Below are positions 1-8,203 of a stretch of 64,000 nt of DNA, piece after piece. Within the stretch, counting starts at the first letter, position 1, and every line of letters starts with the position of its first letter. The notes under the pieces are model-generated. The model was not told the origin of the DNA, made no database searches, and worked only from the letters and a program-made list of their open reading frames with translations. The translations under genes and the position numbers were made by a program. The DNA is from Candidatus Eiseniibacteriota bacterium (GTDB lineage: Bacteria > Eisenbacteria > RBG-16-71-46): NCBI GenBank assembly GCA_016710095.1, contig JADJLL010000017.1:26047-90046 (forward strand), written 5' to 3'.

Positions 1-1661
1 CGCTCACGAGCGTGCCCTCGGGTGTCACGCGCTTCGAGTGGTTCACGAACGGCGCGTCGCTCGCGTTCCTCGCGCCCGAAGGCCCGACGGCCGCGGGCCG
101 TGCCCGCGCCGCGCGCAAGGACGACACGCGCGTGATGTCCGAGCGCCCGGGTCACACACGCGTGTGGACGATCGAGCGCGCGAGCGGCAAGACCGCTGCG
201 GTCACGCCGGCGGAGACGTTCGTGGCGTCGTTCACGCTCGCGCCGGACGGCAAGCGCCTCGTGTACTGCGTGCAGCCCGAACCCGGCTTCAACGGACGCT
301 CCGAGACCGACCTGTTCTCGGTGGCGATCGGCGGCGGCAAGCCGGTCGCGCTCGTGCAGCGCCCGGGCATGGACATGGCGCCCAAGTATTCGCGCGACGG
401 GCGATCGATCGCGTTCCTCTCGCACGACGGAAAGCCGGGCGGCTCGCCCAATCCGGTGAACGTGTGCATCGTGCCCGCCGCGGGCGGCAGCGCGGTGAAC
501 ATCACGCCCAAGTTCGACGAGCGCATCGCCGGCGCGGGCATCCTGGCCGAACTCATGTGGATGCCGGACAACGAATCGGTGCTGTTCGGTTCGCCCGACC
601 GCACGAACATCCGCATCTTCCGCGCGTTCACCGACGACCGTCCGGTCGAACCCGTGACGCGCGACGAAGGCTGGAGCGACTGGCCGAGCATGGACGCGGC
701 CGGCAAGGTGCTCGCGTGGACGCACGAGGACGCGACGCATCCCGGCGACGTCTGGGTGTGGGAGTTCGAGCGCGCCGCGCCGCACGCGTTCACCGATCTC
801 AACCCGTGGACGCGCGAGCGTCACGAGTTCGCGCCCCAGGTCGTCACCTGGGCGGGCGCCGACGGCCGGCAGGTCGAAGGACTGCTCTACGCGCCACTCA
901 CGTCGCGGCCCGGCGCGCGCGCGCCGCTGCTGCTCGAAGTACACGGCGGTCCCGCGGCGAATCACGTGCAGTACTTCAGCGCGACGATCGAAGGCCTCGG
1001 GCTGCCGCTGCTGCTGCAGAAGGGCTGGGCCGTGCTGATGCCCAATCCGCGCGGCAGCGCCGGCTACGGCTCCGCGTGGCGGCTCGCGAACACGCGCGAC
1101 TGGTGGGACAAGCCGTACACCGATCTCATGAGCGGCGTGGACGCGATGATCCGCCTGGGCTTCGCGGACTCGACGAAGCTCGCCGTGTGCGGCTGGTCGT
1201 ACGGCGGCTACATGACGTCGAACATCGTCACGCGCACGGCCCGATTCCGCGCCGCGGTCGCGGCGGCCGGTCCCGTGAACCTCGCCGCGCAGGCGGGCAC
1301 GTCGGACATCCCGGGCCTCATGCGCGCCTCGATGTCGGCGTGGCCGTGGGAAGACCCGCAGGTGTACGTCGAGAACTCACCGCTCTTCCGCGCGGGCGCG
1401 GTGCGCACGCCGACGGCGTTCGTGCACGGCGAGCAGGACGTCCGCGTGAATCCCGCCGAGAGCCTCAGCATGTACCGCGCGTTGCGCGCGCGCGGGATTC
1501 CCACCGACCTCATGATGCTGCCGCGCGCCGGACACGGACCCGAAGAGCCCGCACACATGCGCGCGGCGATGGAATGGACGATCGAGTGGCTCGAGCGCTG
1601 GACGCTGGGCAACGTGCCCGCATCACCCGCGCGCCGTGCCACCACCGGAGGACAGAAGTGA
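1..1661 (+). CDS. S9-family prolyl oligopeptidase-like serine peptidase, 5' end missing
   Basis: The reading frame is open to the left edge, so the true start lies outside the window and about 550 residues remain of a family usually 620-700 long. The first half carries WD40/TolB-like propeller repeats of the kind that gate access to the active site (for example LAPDGKRLVYCV). The second half is the alpha/beta-hydrolase domain. It has the oxyanion segment EVHGGP, the nucleophile motif GWSYGGYMTS (Ser codon near 1197), the acid in HGEQDVRVNPAES and the histidine in RAGHGPEEP. Such enzymes cleave oligopeptides and acyl-peptides; whether this one is exported cannot be judged without its N terminus. 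Its stop codon overlaps the pyrophosphatase start by one base, so it is the first visible gene of a four-gene operon. Family assignment is secure; substrate unknown. Confidence 0.93.
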   Translation, partial: LTSVPSGVTRFEWFTNGASLAFLAPEGPTAAGRARAARKDDTRVMSERPGHTRVWTIERASGKTAAVTPAETFVASFTLAPDGKRLVYCVQPEPGFNGRSETDLFSVAIGGGKPVALVQRPGMDMAPKYSRDGRSIAFLSHDGKPGGSPNPVNVCIVPAAGGSAVNITPKFDERIAGAGILAELMWMPDNESVLFGSPDRTNIRIFRAFTDDRPVEPVTRDEGWSDWPSMDAAGKVLAWTHEDATHPGDVWVWEFERAAPHAFTDLNPWTRERHEFAPQVVTWAGADGRQVEGLLYAPLTSRPGARAPLLLEVHGGPAANHVQYFSATIEGLGLPLLLQKGWAVLMPNPRGSAGYGSAWRLANTRDWWDKPYTDLMSGVDAMIRLGFADSTKLAVCGWSYGGYMTSNIVTRTARFRAAVAAAGPVNLAAQAGTSDIPGLMRASMSAWPWEDPQVYVENSPLFRAGAVRTPTAFVHGEQDVRVNPAESLSMYRALRARGIPTDLMMLPRAGHGPEEPAHMRAAMEWTIEWLERWTLGNVPASPARRATTGGQK

Positions 1662-2365
1662 TGCCTGACAACGCGAGTCCCGACGACCTGCAGAAACTCC
1701 TCGGCCTTCTCTTCAGCGCACACCCGTGGCACGGGCTGTCCATCGGTCCCGCCGCGCCCGGCGTGGTGACGGTCTACATCGAACTCGTGCCCGCCGACAC
1801 GGTGAAGTACGAGATCGACAAGCGCAGCGGCATCCTCAAGCTCGACCGCCCGCAGCGTTACTCGAGCCTCTCGCCGGAACCGTACGGGTTCATTCCGCGC
1901 ACGCTGTGCGGCGACACCGTCGCGGCGTTCGCGGCGCAGCACTCGGGACGCTCGGGCCTCAAGGGCGACCGCGATCCGCTCGACGTGTGCGTGCTCACCG
2001 AACGCGCGATCAACCACGGCGGAGTGGTCGTGCGCGCGCGCCCGATCGGCGGACTGCGCATGTTCGACGGCGCCGAAGTCGACGACAAGATCATCGCCGT
2101 GCTCGAGAGCGATCCCACGTACGAGAACTGGACCGAACTCGAGCACTGCCCGCCGGTGCTCATCGACCGCATCCAGCACTACTTCCTCACGTACAAGGAC
2201 ATGCCCGGCTCGTCGGGACAGAAGGTCGAGCTCGCGGGCGTGTACGGCGCCGAGACGGCGCGCGAAGTCATCGCGCGCTCGCAGGTGGACTACCGCGCGA
2301 AGTACGGCGATCTCGAACAGACGCTCGACAAGGCGCTCGCCATGTTCGACGCCGGAGAAGAGTGA
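1661..2365 (+). CDS. ppa: Inorganic pyrophosphatase, type I
   Basis: Predicted cytoplasmic family I pyrophosphatase of 234 residues, hydrolysing PPi to two phosphates with Mg2+. The diagnostic metal-binding signature DRDPLDV is present, preceded by YGFIPRTLCGD and the lysine-bearing KYEIDKRSG and followed by RPIGGLRMFD and EVDDKIIAV. These place the conserved acidic metal ligands and substrate-binding lysine in family order. The protein is longer than the E. coli enzyme (about 175 residues), mainly through an N-terminal segment and a C-terminal helical tail, as in the longer bacterial subgroup. The ATG overlaps the stop of the preceding peptidase gene by one base, and the gene ends inside the GTG start of glpD (GTGA overlap). 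Translation of these genes is therefore probably coupled. The link to glycerol catabolism is only positional. Confidence 0.95.
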   Translation: MPDNASPDDLQKLLGLLFSAHPWHGLSIGPAAPGVVTVYIELVPADTVKYEIDKRSGILKLDRPQRYSSLSPEPYGFIPRTLCGDTVAAFAAQHSGRSGLKGDRDPLDVCVLTERAINHGGVVVRARPIGGLRMFDGAEVDDKIIAVLESDPTYENWTELEHCPPVLIDRIQHYFLTYKDMPGSSGQKVELAGVYGAETAREVIARSQVDYRAKYGDLEQTLDKALAMFDAGEE

Positions 2366-3847
2366 GCGAACAGGACCTGCTCGTTCTGGGAGGCGGGATC
2401 ACCGGACTCGCGGTGGCCCGCCTCGCCGCGCGTTCGGGCTGGTCGGTCATGCTGATCGAGCGTGACGACCTCGCGAGCGGCGCGAGCTCCGCGAGCAGCC
2501 ACATGCTGCACGGCGGACTGCGCTACCTCGAGCACGGGCACTTCTCGCTCGTCCGCGAGGCGCTCGCCGAGCGCGCCGCCGTCGCGCACATGGCGCCGGC
2601 GCTCGCGACGCCCGTGCGCTTCCTCGCGCCGATGCGGCGCGGCGGACGCGTCGGCCCGCTCAAGCTGCGCGCGGGGCTGATGCTCTACGACCTGCTCGCG
2701 GGCGGCTCGTCGCCGAGTCCGCACGCGATGGCGTCGGCGCGCCAGGCGCTCGCGCTCGAGCCCGCGCTCGCTTCGCGCGACCTGCGCGGCGCGGGGCTGT
2801 ACACCGACCTCGTCATGGACGACGCGCGGCTCGCGATGCTCGTCGCGCGCGACGCCGTGGCGCACGGCGCGGCGATCCACACGCACACCGACCTGCTCGC
2901 GCTGCGTCCGGGCGCGAGCGGCGCCGCGGGCCCGGTGGTCGAAGTCTCCGCGCGCGACCGCCTGAGCGGCGCGGACGTGAAGCTCTCCGCGCGCGTGCTC
3001 GTGAACGCGACCGGCGCATGGACCGACGCGACGCGCACGCACGTGCTGCGCATGCTGCGGCCCGGCGCGCCCGATCCCGCGCCGCTGCTGCGCCCTTCGC
3101 GCGGCGTGCATCTCGTGTATCCCGCGCTCACGCAGCGCCACGGCGTCGTGATCACCGCCGCGAGCGACGGGCGCGTGTTCTTCGTGGTGCCGTTCGCGGG
3201 CCGCTCGCTCGTCGGCACGACCGAGGTCGAAGTCGCGTCCCCTCCCGCGCCGGCCGAACTCGCGCCGAGCGCGGACGAAGTGCGCTACCTCGCGTCCGAG
3301 GTCGCGCGCGTGCTGCCGGGCGCCTCCACGGCGCGGCCGCTCGCGGTGTTCGCCGGCGTGCGCCCGCTGCTCGACGCGCGCGCGCTGGTCGGCGGCGCCT
3401 CGCGCGAACATCGCGTGCTGGAAGAAGGTCCGCTCGTGTCGGTCGCGGGCGGCAAGTACACGACCTTTCGCGTCATGGCGCGCGACACGCTCGCCAGTGG
3501 CCGCGCTGCGGCTCGGCCGCCCGGCGCCGCTGCTGCCGCGCGTGGACGAGCCGCTGCCCGCGCCGCTGCACGCGGAAGCCGACGGCGTCTCGCTCGGCGC
3601 GCACGCGGTGGAGCACGAGTGCGCGCGCACGCTGCACGGCGTGCTGCGTCGCCGCAGCACGCACTGGTTTTCGGACGATCGTGGGCTCGGCGTCGCCGCC
3701 GACGTCGCGGGCGCGATGGCGCGCCGCCTCGGCTGGAGCGCCGAACACGAACGCGAACAACTCGACGCATACGAAGCGCTCGTGCGCGAGGAGCAGTCAC
3801 TCCTCGCACGCGCGCTCGATCCGCTGCACGGAGGACCGCAGGCATGA
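2362..3847 (+). CDS. glpD: FAD-dependent glycerol-3-phosphate dehydrogenase, one frameshift
   Basis: Oxidises sn-glycerol-3-phosphate to dihydroxyacetone phosphate and passes electrons to quinone at the inner membrane. The GTG start overlaps the ppa stop. An N-terminal Rossmann FAD motif (VLGGGITGLAVARLA) is followed by the GlpD-typical GASSASSHMLHGGLRYLE and, near the end of the first frame, the FAD-binding VAGGKYTTFRVMA. Just after this, near 3495, the frame changes by +1. The remainder in the new frame is a clear GlpD C-terminal domain (ECARTLHGVLRRRSTHWF through LGWSAEHEREQLDAYEAL). Removing one base there (the A in ctcgccAgtggcc is a candidate) gives a normal product of about 494 residues. 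The break is either an assembly error or a recent inactivating mutation. The stop overlaps the glpK ATG (ATGA). Confidence 0.88.
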
Positions 3848-5315
3848 TTCTCGCGATCGATCAGGGCACGACGGGCACCACGGCGCTGGTGCTCGACCGC
3901 AAGGGCCGCGTCCGCGGCCGCGGCTACGCCGAACTGCCGCAGCACTTCCCCAGGCCGGGCTGGGTCGAGCACGACCCCGACGAGATCTGGGCGAGCGTGC
4001 TCGCCGCCGTGCCTCGCGCATTGGCGGCGGCGAAGGTGAAGAGCGCCACGATCCGCGCGATCGGCGTGACGAACCAGCGCGAGACCGTCGTGCTCTGGGA
4101 CCGCACGACGGGTGAGCCCGTCTGCCGCGCGATCGTGTGGCAGGACCGCCGCACCGCCGAGCGCTGCGCGAAGCTGCAGCGCACGCACGGCGCCGCGATC
4201 CGGCGCACGACGGGACTCGTGTGCGATCCGTACTTCTCCGCGACCAAGATCGAATGGCTGCTCGCGCACGAACCGCGCGCGCGCAAGCTCGCCGCGGCCG
4301 GCCGGCTCGCGTTCGGCACCGTGGACTCGTGGCTCGTGTGGAAGCTCACCGGCGGCGCGGTGCACGCGACGGACCCGACGAACGCCTCGCGCACGATGCT
4401 CTTCGGGCTGCGGACGCTGAAGTGGGACCGCGCGCTGCTCTCGCGCTTCGGCGTGAGCGCGAACATGCTGCCCGAGGTGCGTCCCTCCGCGGGCGACTTC
4501 GGCTTCACGCGCGGCGTGCGCGGACTGCCGGACGGCATCGCTGTCGCGGGCGTGGCGGGCGACCAGCAGGCGGCGCTGTTCGGGCAGGGCTGCGTGCGCG
4601 CGGCCAGAGCAAGAACACGTACGGCACGGGCTGCTTCCTGCTGCTGCACACGGGCGACCGGATCGTGCACTCGAACGCCGGGCTGCTCACGACGGTCGCG
4701 TGCGACGCGACGGGCGGCGCGGCCTACGCGCTCGAAGGCAGCGTGTTCATCGCGGGCGCGGCGATCCAGTGGCTGCGCGACGGCCTCGGGCTGTTCCCGC
4801 GCGCGGCCGACAGCGAAGCGCTCGCGCGCAGCGTGCCCGACTCCGGCGGCGTCGTGATGATCCCCGCGTTCGCGGGACTCGGCGCGCCTTACTGGCGCGC
4901 GGACGTGCGCGGCGCGCTGTTCGGCCTCACGCGCGGCACGACTCGCGCGCACGTCGCGCGCGCGGCGCTCGAGTCGCTCGCGTTCCAGTCGCGAGACCTG
5001 GTCGAAGCCATGGCGAGCGACGCCGGCGCGCGCGTGACGGCGCTGCAGGTGGACGGCGGCGCGGTCGCGAACGACCTGCTCATGCAGTGGCAGGCCGACG
5101 TGCTCGGCATTCCCGTGCGCCGTCCGCGCGTGATCGAGACGACGGCGCTCGGTGCGGGGCTGCTCGCGGGACTGGCGACCGGCTTCTGGTCGTCGCACCG
5201 CGAACTCGACGCCGCGCGCACGATCGAGCGCGAGTTCCGCCCGAAGGAATCACGTGCGTGGCGAGAGCGCGAGTACGCGCGCTGGAAGCAGGCGGTCGCG
5301 ACGCTGCTGGGCTGA
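3844..5315 (+). CDS. glpK: Glycerol kinase, one frameshift
   Basis: FGGY-family kinase that phosphorylates glycerol with ATP, supplying the substrate of the upstream glpD. The N-terminal half shows the phosphate-binding MILAIDQGTTGTTALVLD, GVTNQRETVVLWD and VWQDRRTAERC, with the family GTVDSWLVWKLTGG and AGVAGDQQAALFGQGC. Near 4602 the frame shifts; the continuation QSKNTYGTGCFLL, GLGAPYWRADVRGALFGLTRG and QVDGGAVANDLLMQ is the second GlpK domain. The expected coding sequence has three Gs where the window reads gcggcc, so one missing G restores an intact product of about 490 residues, normal for the family. It is the last gene of the operon and converges on the MOSC gene with a 7-base gap and no obvious terminator. 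Confidence 0.9.
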
Positions 5316-5322
5316 AGCGGCC

Positions 5323-5832
5323 CTACGCGCGCTCGAGCAGGTGGCGGAAGTGACCGTGCCACTCGGGCGAGAGCCCGGGCAGCGTGGTGAGCGCGCGCAG
5401 TTCCCCGGCGTCGCGGTCGGGGCGCACGCGCGCGCGGAACACGCGGGCGATCGTCCACTCCGGCTGCGGGCGCTCGACCAGGCGGTAGGTGTCGCCCGCT
5501 TCGATCAGCCCTTCGAGCTCGTCGAACGGTCCGTCGAGCGTGAGGTTCTCGGCGAACCCGCCGGGGCCCATGCGCTCGAGCCCGGGCACTTCGCGCCAGT
5601 GCGCGTAGTGCGCCTGCGCGTAGGCGAGCACCGCCATCTGCGGCCCGCCGTGCACGTCGAGGTGCGCCTGCTCGTCGCCGTCGAGGCCCAGCGCGCCCAC
5701 GAACACCGGGCCCGCGACCTCGTCCTTGCCGTACGCGCTGCGCCAGGTGGAGCGCTCGCCGCGGTCCCACTCGGGCAGCGGATGCATGCGCACGCGCCCG
5801 GCGCGCACGGACACGATGCGCGCTTCGCTCAC
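5323..5832 (-). CDS. MOSC-domain protein
   Basis: A 169-residue single-domain MOSC protein, the fold that also ends molybdenum cofactor sulfurases and occurs alone in the YiiM group. Supporting motifs are YGKDEVAGPVFVGALGLDGD, the HGGPQMAVLAYAQAHY segment and GFAENLTLDG. YiiM-type proteins help detoxify N-hydroxylated purines through the molybdenum cofactor; that role is only suggested here. I chose the GTG five bases after the upstream hydrolase stop, because the longer GTG start would overlap the hydrolase by 28 bases. It is the last gene of a three-gene minus-strand operon. Confidence 0.82.
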   Translation of the reverse strand: MSEARIVSVRAGRVRMHPLPEWDRGERSTWRSAYGKDEVAGPVFVGALGLDGDEQAHLDVHGGPQMAVLAYAQAHYAHWREVPGLERMGPGGFAENLTLDGPFDELEGLIEAGDTYRLVERPQPEWTIARVFRARVRPDRDAGELRALTTLPGLSPEWHGHFRHLLERA

Positions 5833-5837
5833 GGGCG

Positions 5838-6707
5838 TCAGACCACCAGCGCGGCGTCGAGCCACGCGGCGAGATCGCGGATCACGGCTTCACGTCCGTG
5901 ATCGTTGAAGATCTCGTGGTACGTCTCCTTGTGCGTCACGAAGCGCACGACACCGTGCGTCGCCGACGCGGCGAACTCGAGCGCGCCCTTCGGATCCACC
6001 ATGCGGTCGTCCATGCCCTGCAGCAGCAGCGTGGGCACCGACAGCTGTCGCGCCTCGCTCATGCAGCGCTGGCGCGCCTCGTCGAACTCGAAGAACAGCC
6101 GCGGGCTGATCTTGCCGTGCACGAGCGGATCGGACTGGTAGGCCTTCACCACTTCGGGATCACGCGAGATGCCCTTCACGTCGAGCCCGTGCGGGAAGCC
6201 CGTGCTCGGCGCCGTCGCACGCGCGACGTTGGCGAGCGCCAGCTTCCACCACGGCGGCGTCGCGCTGCGCAGCCCGGGGGCGCTCAGCACGAGCGCCTTG
6301 AGGTCGCGCGGGTGCTGGATCGCGTAGTCGAGCGCGAGCACGCCGCCCATGCTGTGACCGAGCAGCACGCGCGGCAGGTCCTCGAACGGCTGGTCCGGCA
6401 GGCCGCGCGTCGCGGTGAACATCGCGGGCAGCACCTGATCGCGCACCTGCGCCCACGAGGTCATGTCGCCGCGCGGGCCGCTCGCGCCGCCGTGCCCCGG
6501 CAGGTCGAGCGCGACCACCGTGCAGCGCGCCTTCACGAGTTCGGCGGCGAGCGCCGCGTAGCGTCCGCTGTGCTCGCCCAAGCCGTGCACGATCGCCACG
6601 AGGGCGCGCGGGCGCTCGGCGCACCAGGCGGAGCCGGGCAGGACGGTCGCGCGGTCCACGCGGACCTCGATGCCCACGGCGGGCACGTTACCGACGGCGG
6701 GATTCAT
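5838..6707 (-). CDS. Alpha/beta hydrolase, monoacylglycerol-lipase-like
   Basis: A 289-residue hydrolase_4/lysophospholipase-type enzyme. The oxyanion segment VAIVHGLGEHSGRYAALA, the nucleophile elbow LLGHSMGGVLALDYA, the acid in LLLQGMDDRMVDPKGA and the histidine in KETYHEIFNDHGREA form a complete catalytic triad in family order. No signal peptide is visible, so it is probably cytoplasmic and acts on monoacylglycerols or lysolipids. The glycerol genes lie only about 0.5 kb away but on the other strand, so a functional link is speculative. Its ATG overlaps the stop of the upstream gene (ATGA), and the MOSC gene follows five bases later. Confidence 0.9.
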   Translation of the reverse strand: MNPAVGNVPAVGIEVRVDRATVLPGSAWCAERPRALVAIVHGLGEHSGRYAALAAELVKARCTVVALDLPGHGGASGPRGDMTSWAQVRDQVLPAMFTATRGLPDQPFEDLPRVLLGHSMGGVLALDYAIQHPRDLKALVLSAPGLRSATPPWWKLALANVARATAPSTGFPHGLDVKGISRDPEVVKAYQSDPLVHGKISPRLFFEFDEARQRCMSEARQLSVPTLLLQGMDDRMVDPKGALEFAASATHGVVRFVTHKETYHEIFNDHGREAVIRDLAAWLDAALVV

Positions 6708-7246
6708 CGTCCGGGGGTTTCGTCCTCTTCTTCGTCGTCGTCTTCGTCGTCTTCGCGCGAGCGGCCGGTGCCGCGCAGCTCGGAGTCGCCGGCCTCGTCC
6801 TCGTCGCCGTCCTCGTCGGACTCGTCGGCTTCGAGCACGATGTCGTCTGGCATCGCCTGGAAGACCAGTTCGGTCGAGGCGAACGACGAGCCGGTGTTCT
6901 TGGCGAGCGTCACCACCTGATCGAACAGGCTCGGCAGGTCGTCGGTCGCGAGCGTCGCGAGCGGGTGCACCACGACCGACCACAGCTCGTTTCCGCGCAT
7001 GGCGTAGCGCGCGTCGAGCGCGCGGTCGTAGTTGGCCTGCAGCAGCACGTGCAGCAGGTCGGCGTCGAGTTCCTCGACCAGGCCGATCGGGGACATGAGA
7101 CGCATGCGGTCGTGTTCGTCGTCGCTGAAGACGAATACCGGGACCTCGTGCCGCGTGCCGCGCCAGAAGCCCGGCTGGCCCTCGAAGTCCTGCAGGTACG
7201 ACTCCAGCAGCTTGCCCATCGCTTGAGTAGTCATGGAAGGCGGCAT
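6704..7246 (-). CDS. YbjN/CesT-like fold protein with acidic tail
   Basis: A 180-residue protein. Residues about 10-135 resemble the YbjN or type III secretion chaperone-like fold: an initial helix (MGKLLESYLQDF), strand-rich MRLMSPIG and WSVVVHPLATL, and helix-forming LFDQVVTLAKNTG. The last 40 residues are almost entirely Asp and Glu with a few Gly and Arg, a disordered acidic tail. No secretion genes lie nearby, so a chaperone role is a hypothesis from fold resemblance only. The first ATG has an AGGAC purine stretch upstream; an internal ATG four codons later lacks one. It heads the operon with the hydrolase and MOSC genes. Confidence 0.6.
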   Translation of the reverse strand: MPPSMTTQAMGKLLESYLQDFEGQPGFWRGTRHEVPVFVFSDDEHDRMRLMSPIGLVEELDADLLHVLLQANYDRALDARYAMRGNELWSVVVHPLATLATDDLPSLFDQVVTLAKNTGSSFASTELVFQAMPDDIVLEADESDEDGDEDEAGDSELRGTGRSREDDEDDDEEEDETPGR

Positions 7247-7347
7247 CTTGTCCTAACTCGCTCCCGAGTGCACGCGGGAATTTGCCGCGCAGGGTGCACG
7301 GGTCCAGCATGGCCGCGCTCCCCCCTCGAACCCGCGAGGAGATTCCG

Positions 7348-8115
7348 ATGAACGGCCGCCTGCTGCTGTCGCTCTTCATCGCCGTGCTGCCCATCAGCGT
7401 CGAAATGGGCGCGACGCCCGACACGACGTCCCGGACGGGCGCCGACGAAGCGCCACTCGGGGCGGAGACGACCTTCCGCGCCGCCGGCAGCGTCGGGGAG
7501 TTCGCGATCATCCAGCGCGAGTGCAACGGTAAGGTGATCGACCAGACCCGGTCGCTGCTGAGGAGCGGCGCGCTCGAGGTGCAGCACCGCTTCGAGAGCG
7601 GCATCGTGATCGGCGCGCGCGGCGGACAGGTCGTCGAGGACGCCGGCGCCGGCCCGGCCGTGCCGTTCGGCACGGTGACGCTGGGTATGGGCAAGCGCAC
7701 GAACGCATACGCGAATCCCTACGTGGGCTTCGACGGCGCGTCGGCGGGAGTCGGAGTCGGCTGGCTGAGGGCCGATCACCGCTTCATCGTGGACGAGAAC
7801 GAGACGATCGAGCCCGACGTCACGGCGCACCTGCGTCTCGGAGGCATGCGAGAACAGTTCGTCCTGCGTTTCATGGAGGGCATGCCGCTCGAATCCGAAG
7901 GCGCGCTCACGGCCGAAGTCGGTGGCCCGTCCTGGCCGCGCACGAACATGGCGGCGTTCATCGGGTTCATGGGGCCGTTCGACGGCGCGCTGCTCGGGCT
8001 CAAGGGCGACGTGTGGCTGACGCCCGAGGCCGCGCTTTCGATCAAGCTCGGCCTCTCCGGGCACGGGCAGTACTCGGCGGGCGCGGGCGCCATCGTGCGG
8101 TTCGGCGGGCGCTGA
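7348..8115 (+). CDS. Secreted hypothetical protein, probable outer-membrane beta-barrel
   Basis: A 255-residue protein with an N-terminal signal-peptide-like stretch (MNGRLLLSLFIAVLPISVEM), a short Thr/Ala-rich linker, and a body of alternating hydrophobic/polar strands rich in Gly: TVTLGMGKRTNAYANPYVGF, GVGVGWLRADHRF, VTAHLRLGG, and a final SAGAGAIVRFG. This pattern suits a small outer-membrane barrel, although it ends in Arg rather than a terminal aromatic residue. GCGAGGAGA lies before the ATG. Function is not recognised. It is divergent from the YbjN-like gene across about 100 bases. Confidence 0.6.
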   Translation: MNGRLLLSLFIAVLPISVEMGATPDTTSRTGADEAPLGAETTFRAAGSVGEFAIIQRECNGKVIDQTRSLLRSGALEVQHRFESGIVIGARGGQVVEDAGAGPAVPFGTVTLGMGKRTNAYANPYVGFDGASAGVGVGWLRADHRFIVDENETIEPDVTAHLRLGGMREQFVLRFMEGMPLESEGALTAEVGGPSWPRTNMAAFIGFMGPFDGALLGLKGDVWLTPEAALSIKLGLSGHGQYSAGAGAIVRFGGR

Positions 8116-8156
8116 TCGCGCCGCTCGGGCCGGGTGGCCGCGCGGGAACGGTCCGG

Positions 8157-8168
8157 GCTAGACTGCGC
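8157..8168 (+). promoter_or_regulatory. Promoter-like motif GCTAGACTGCGC
   Basis: A GCTAGACTGCGC 12-mer sits 36 bases before the MEMO gene start. The identical 12-mer recurs upstream of the P5C dehydrogenase gene on the other strand (18386-18397). It resembles a -10 element (TAnnnT) with a fixed downstream GC. No experimental support. Confidence 0.4.
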
Positions 8169-8203
8169 CGCTCACGCCGACTCCGACCTTCACGAGGACC
8201 CGC

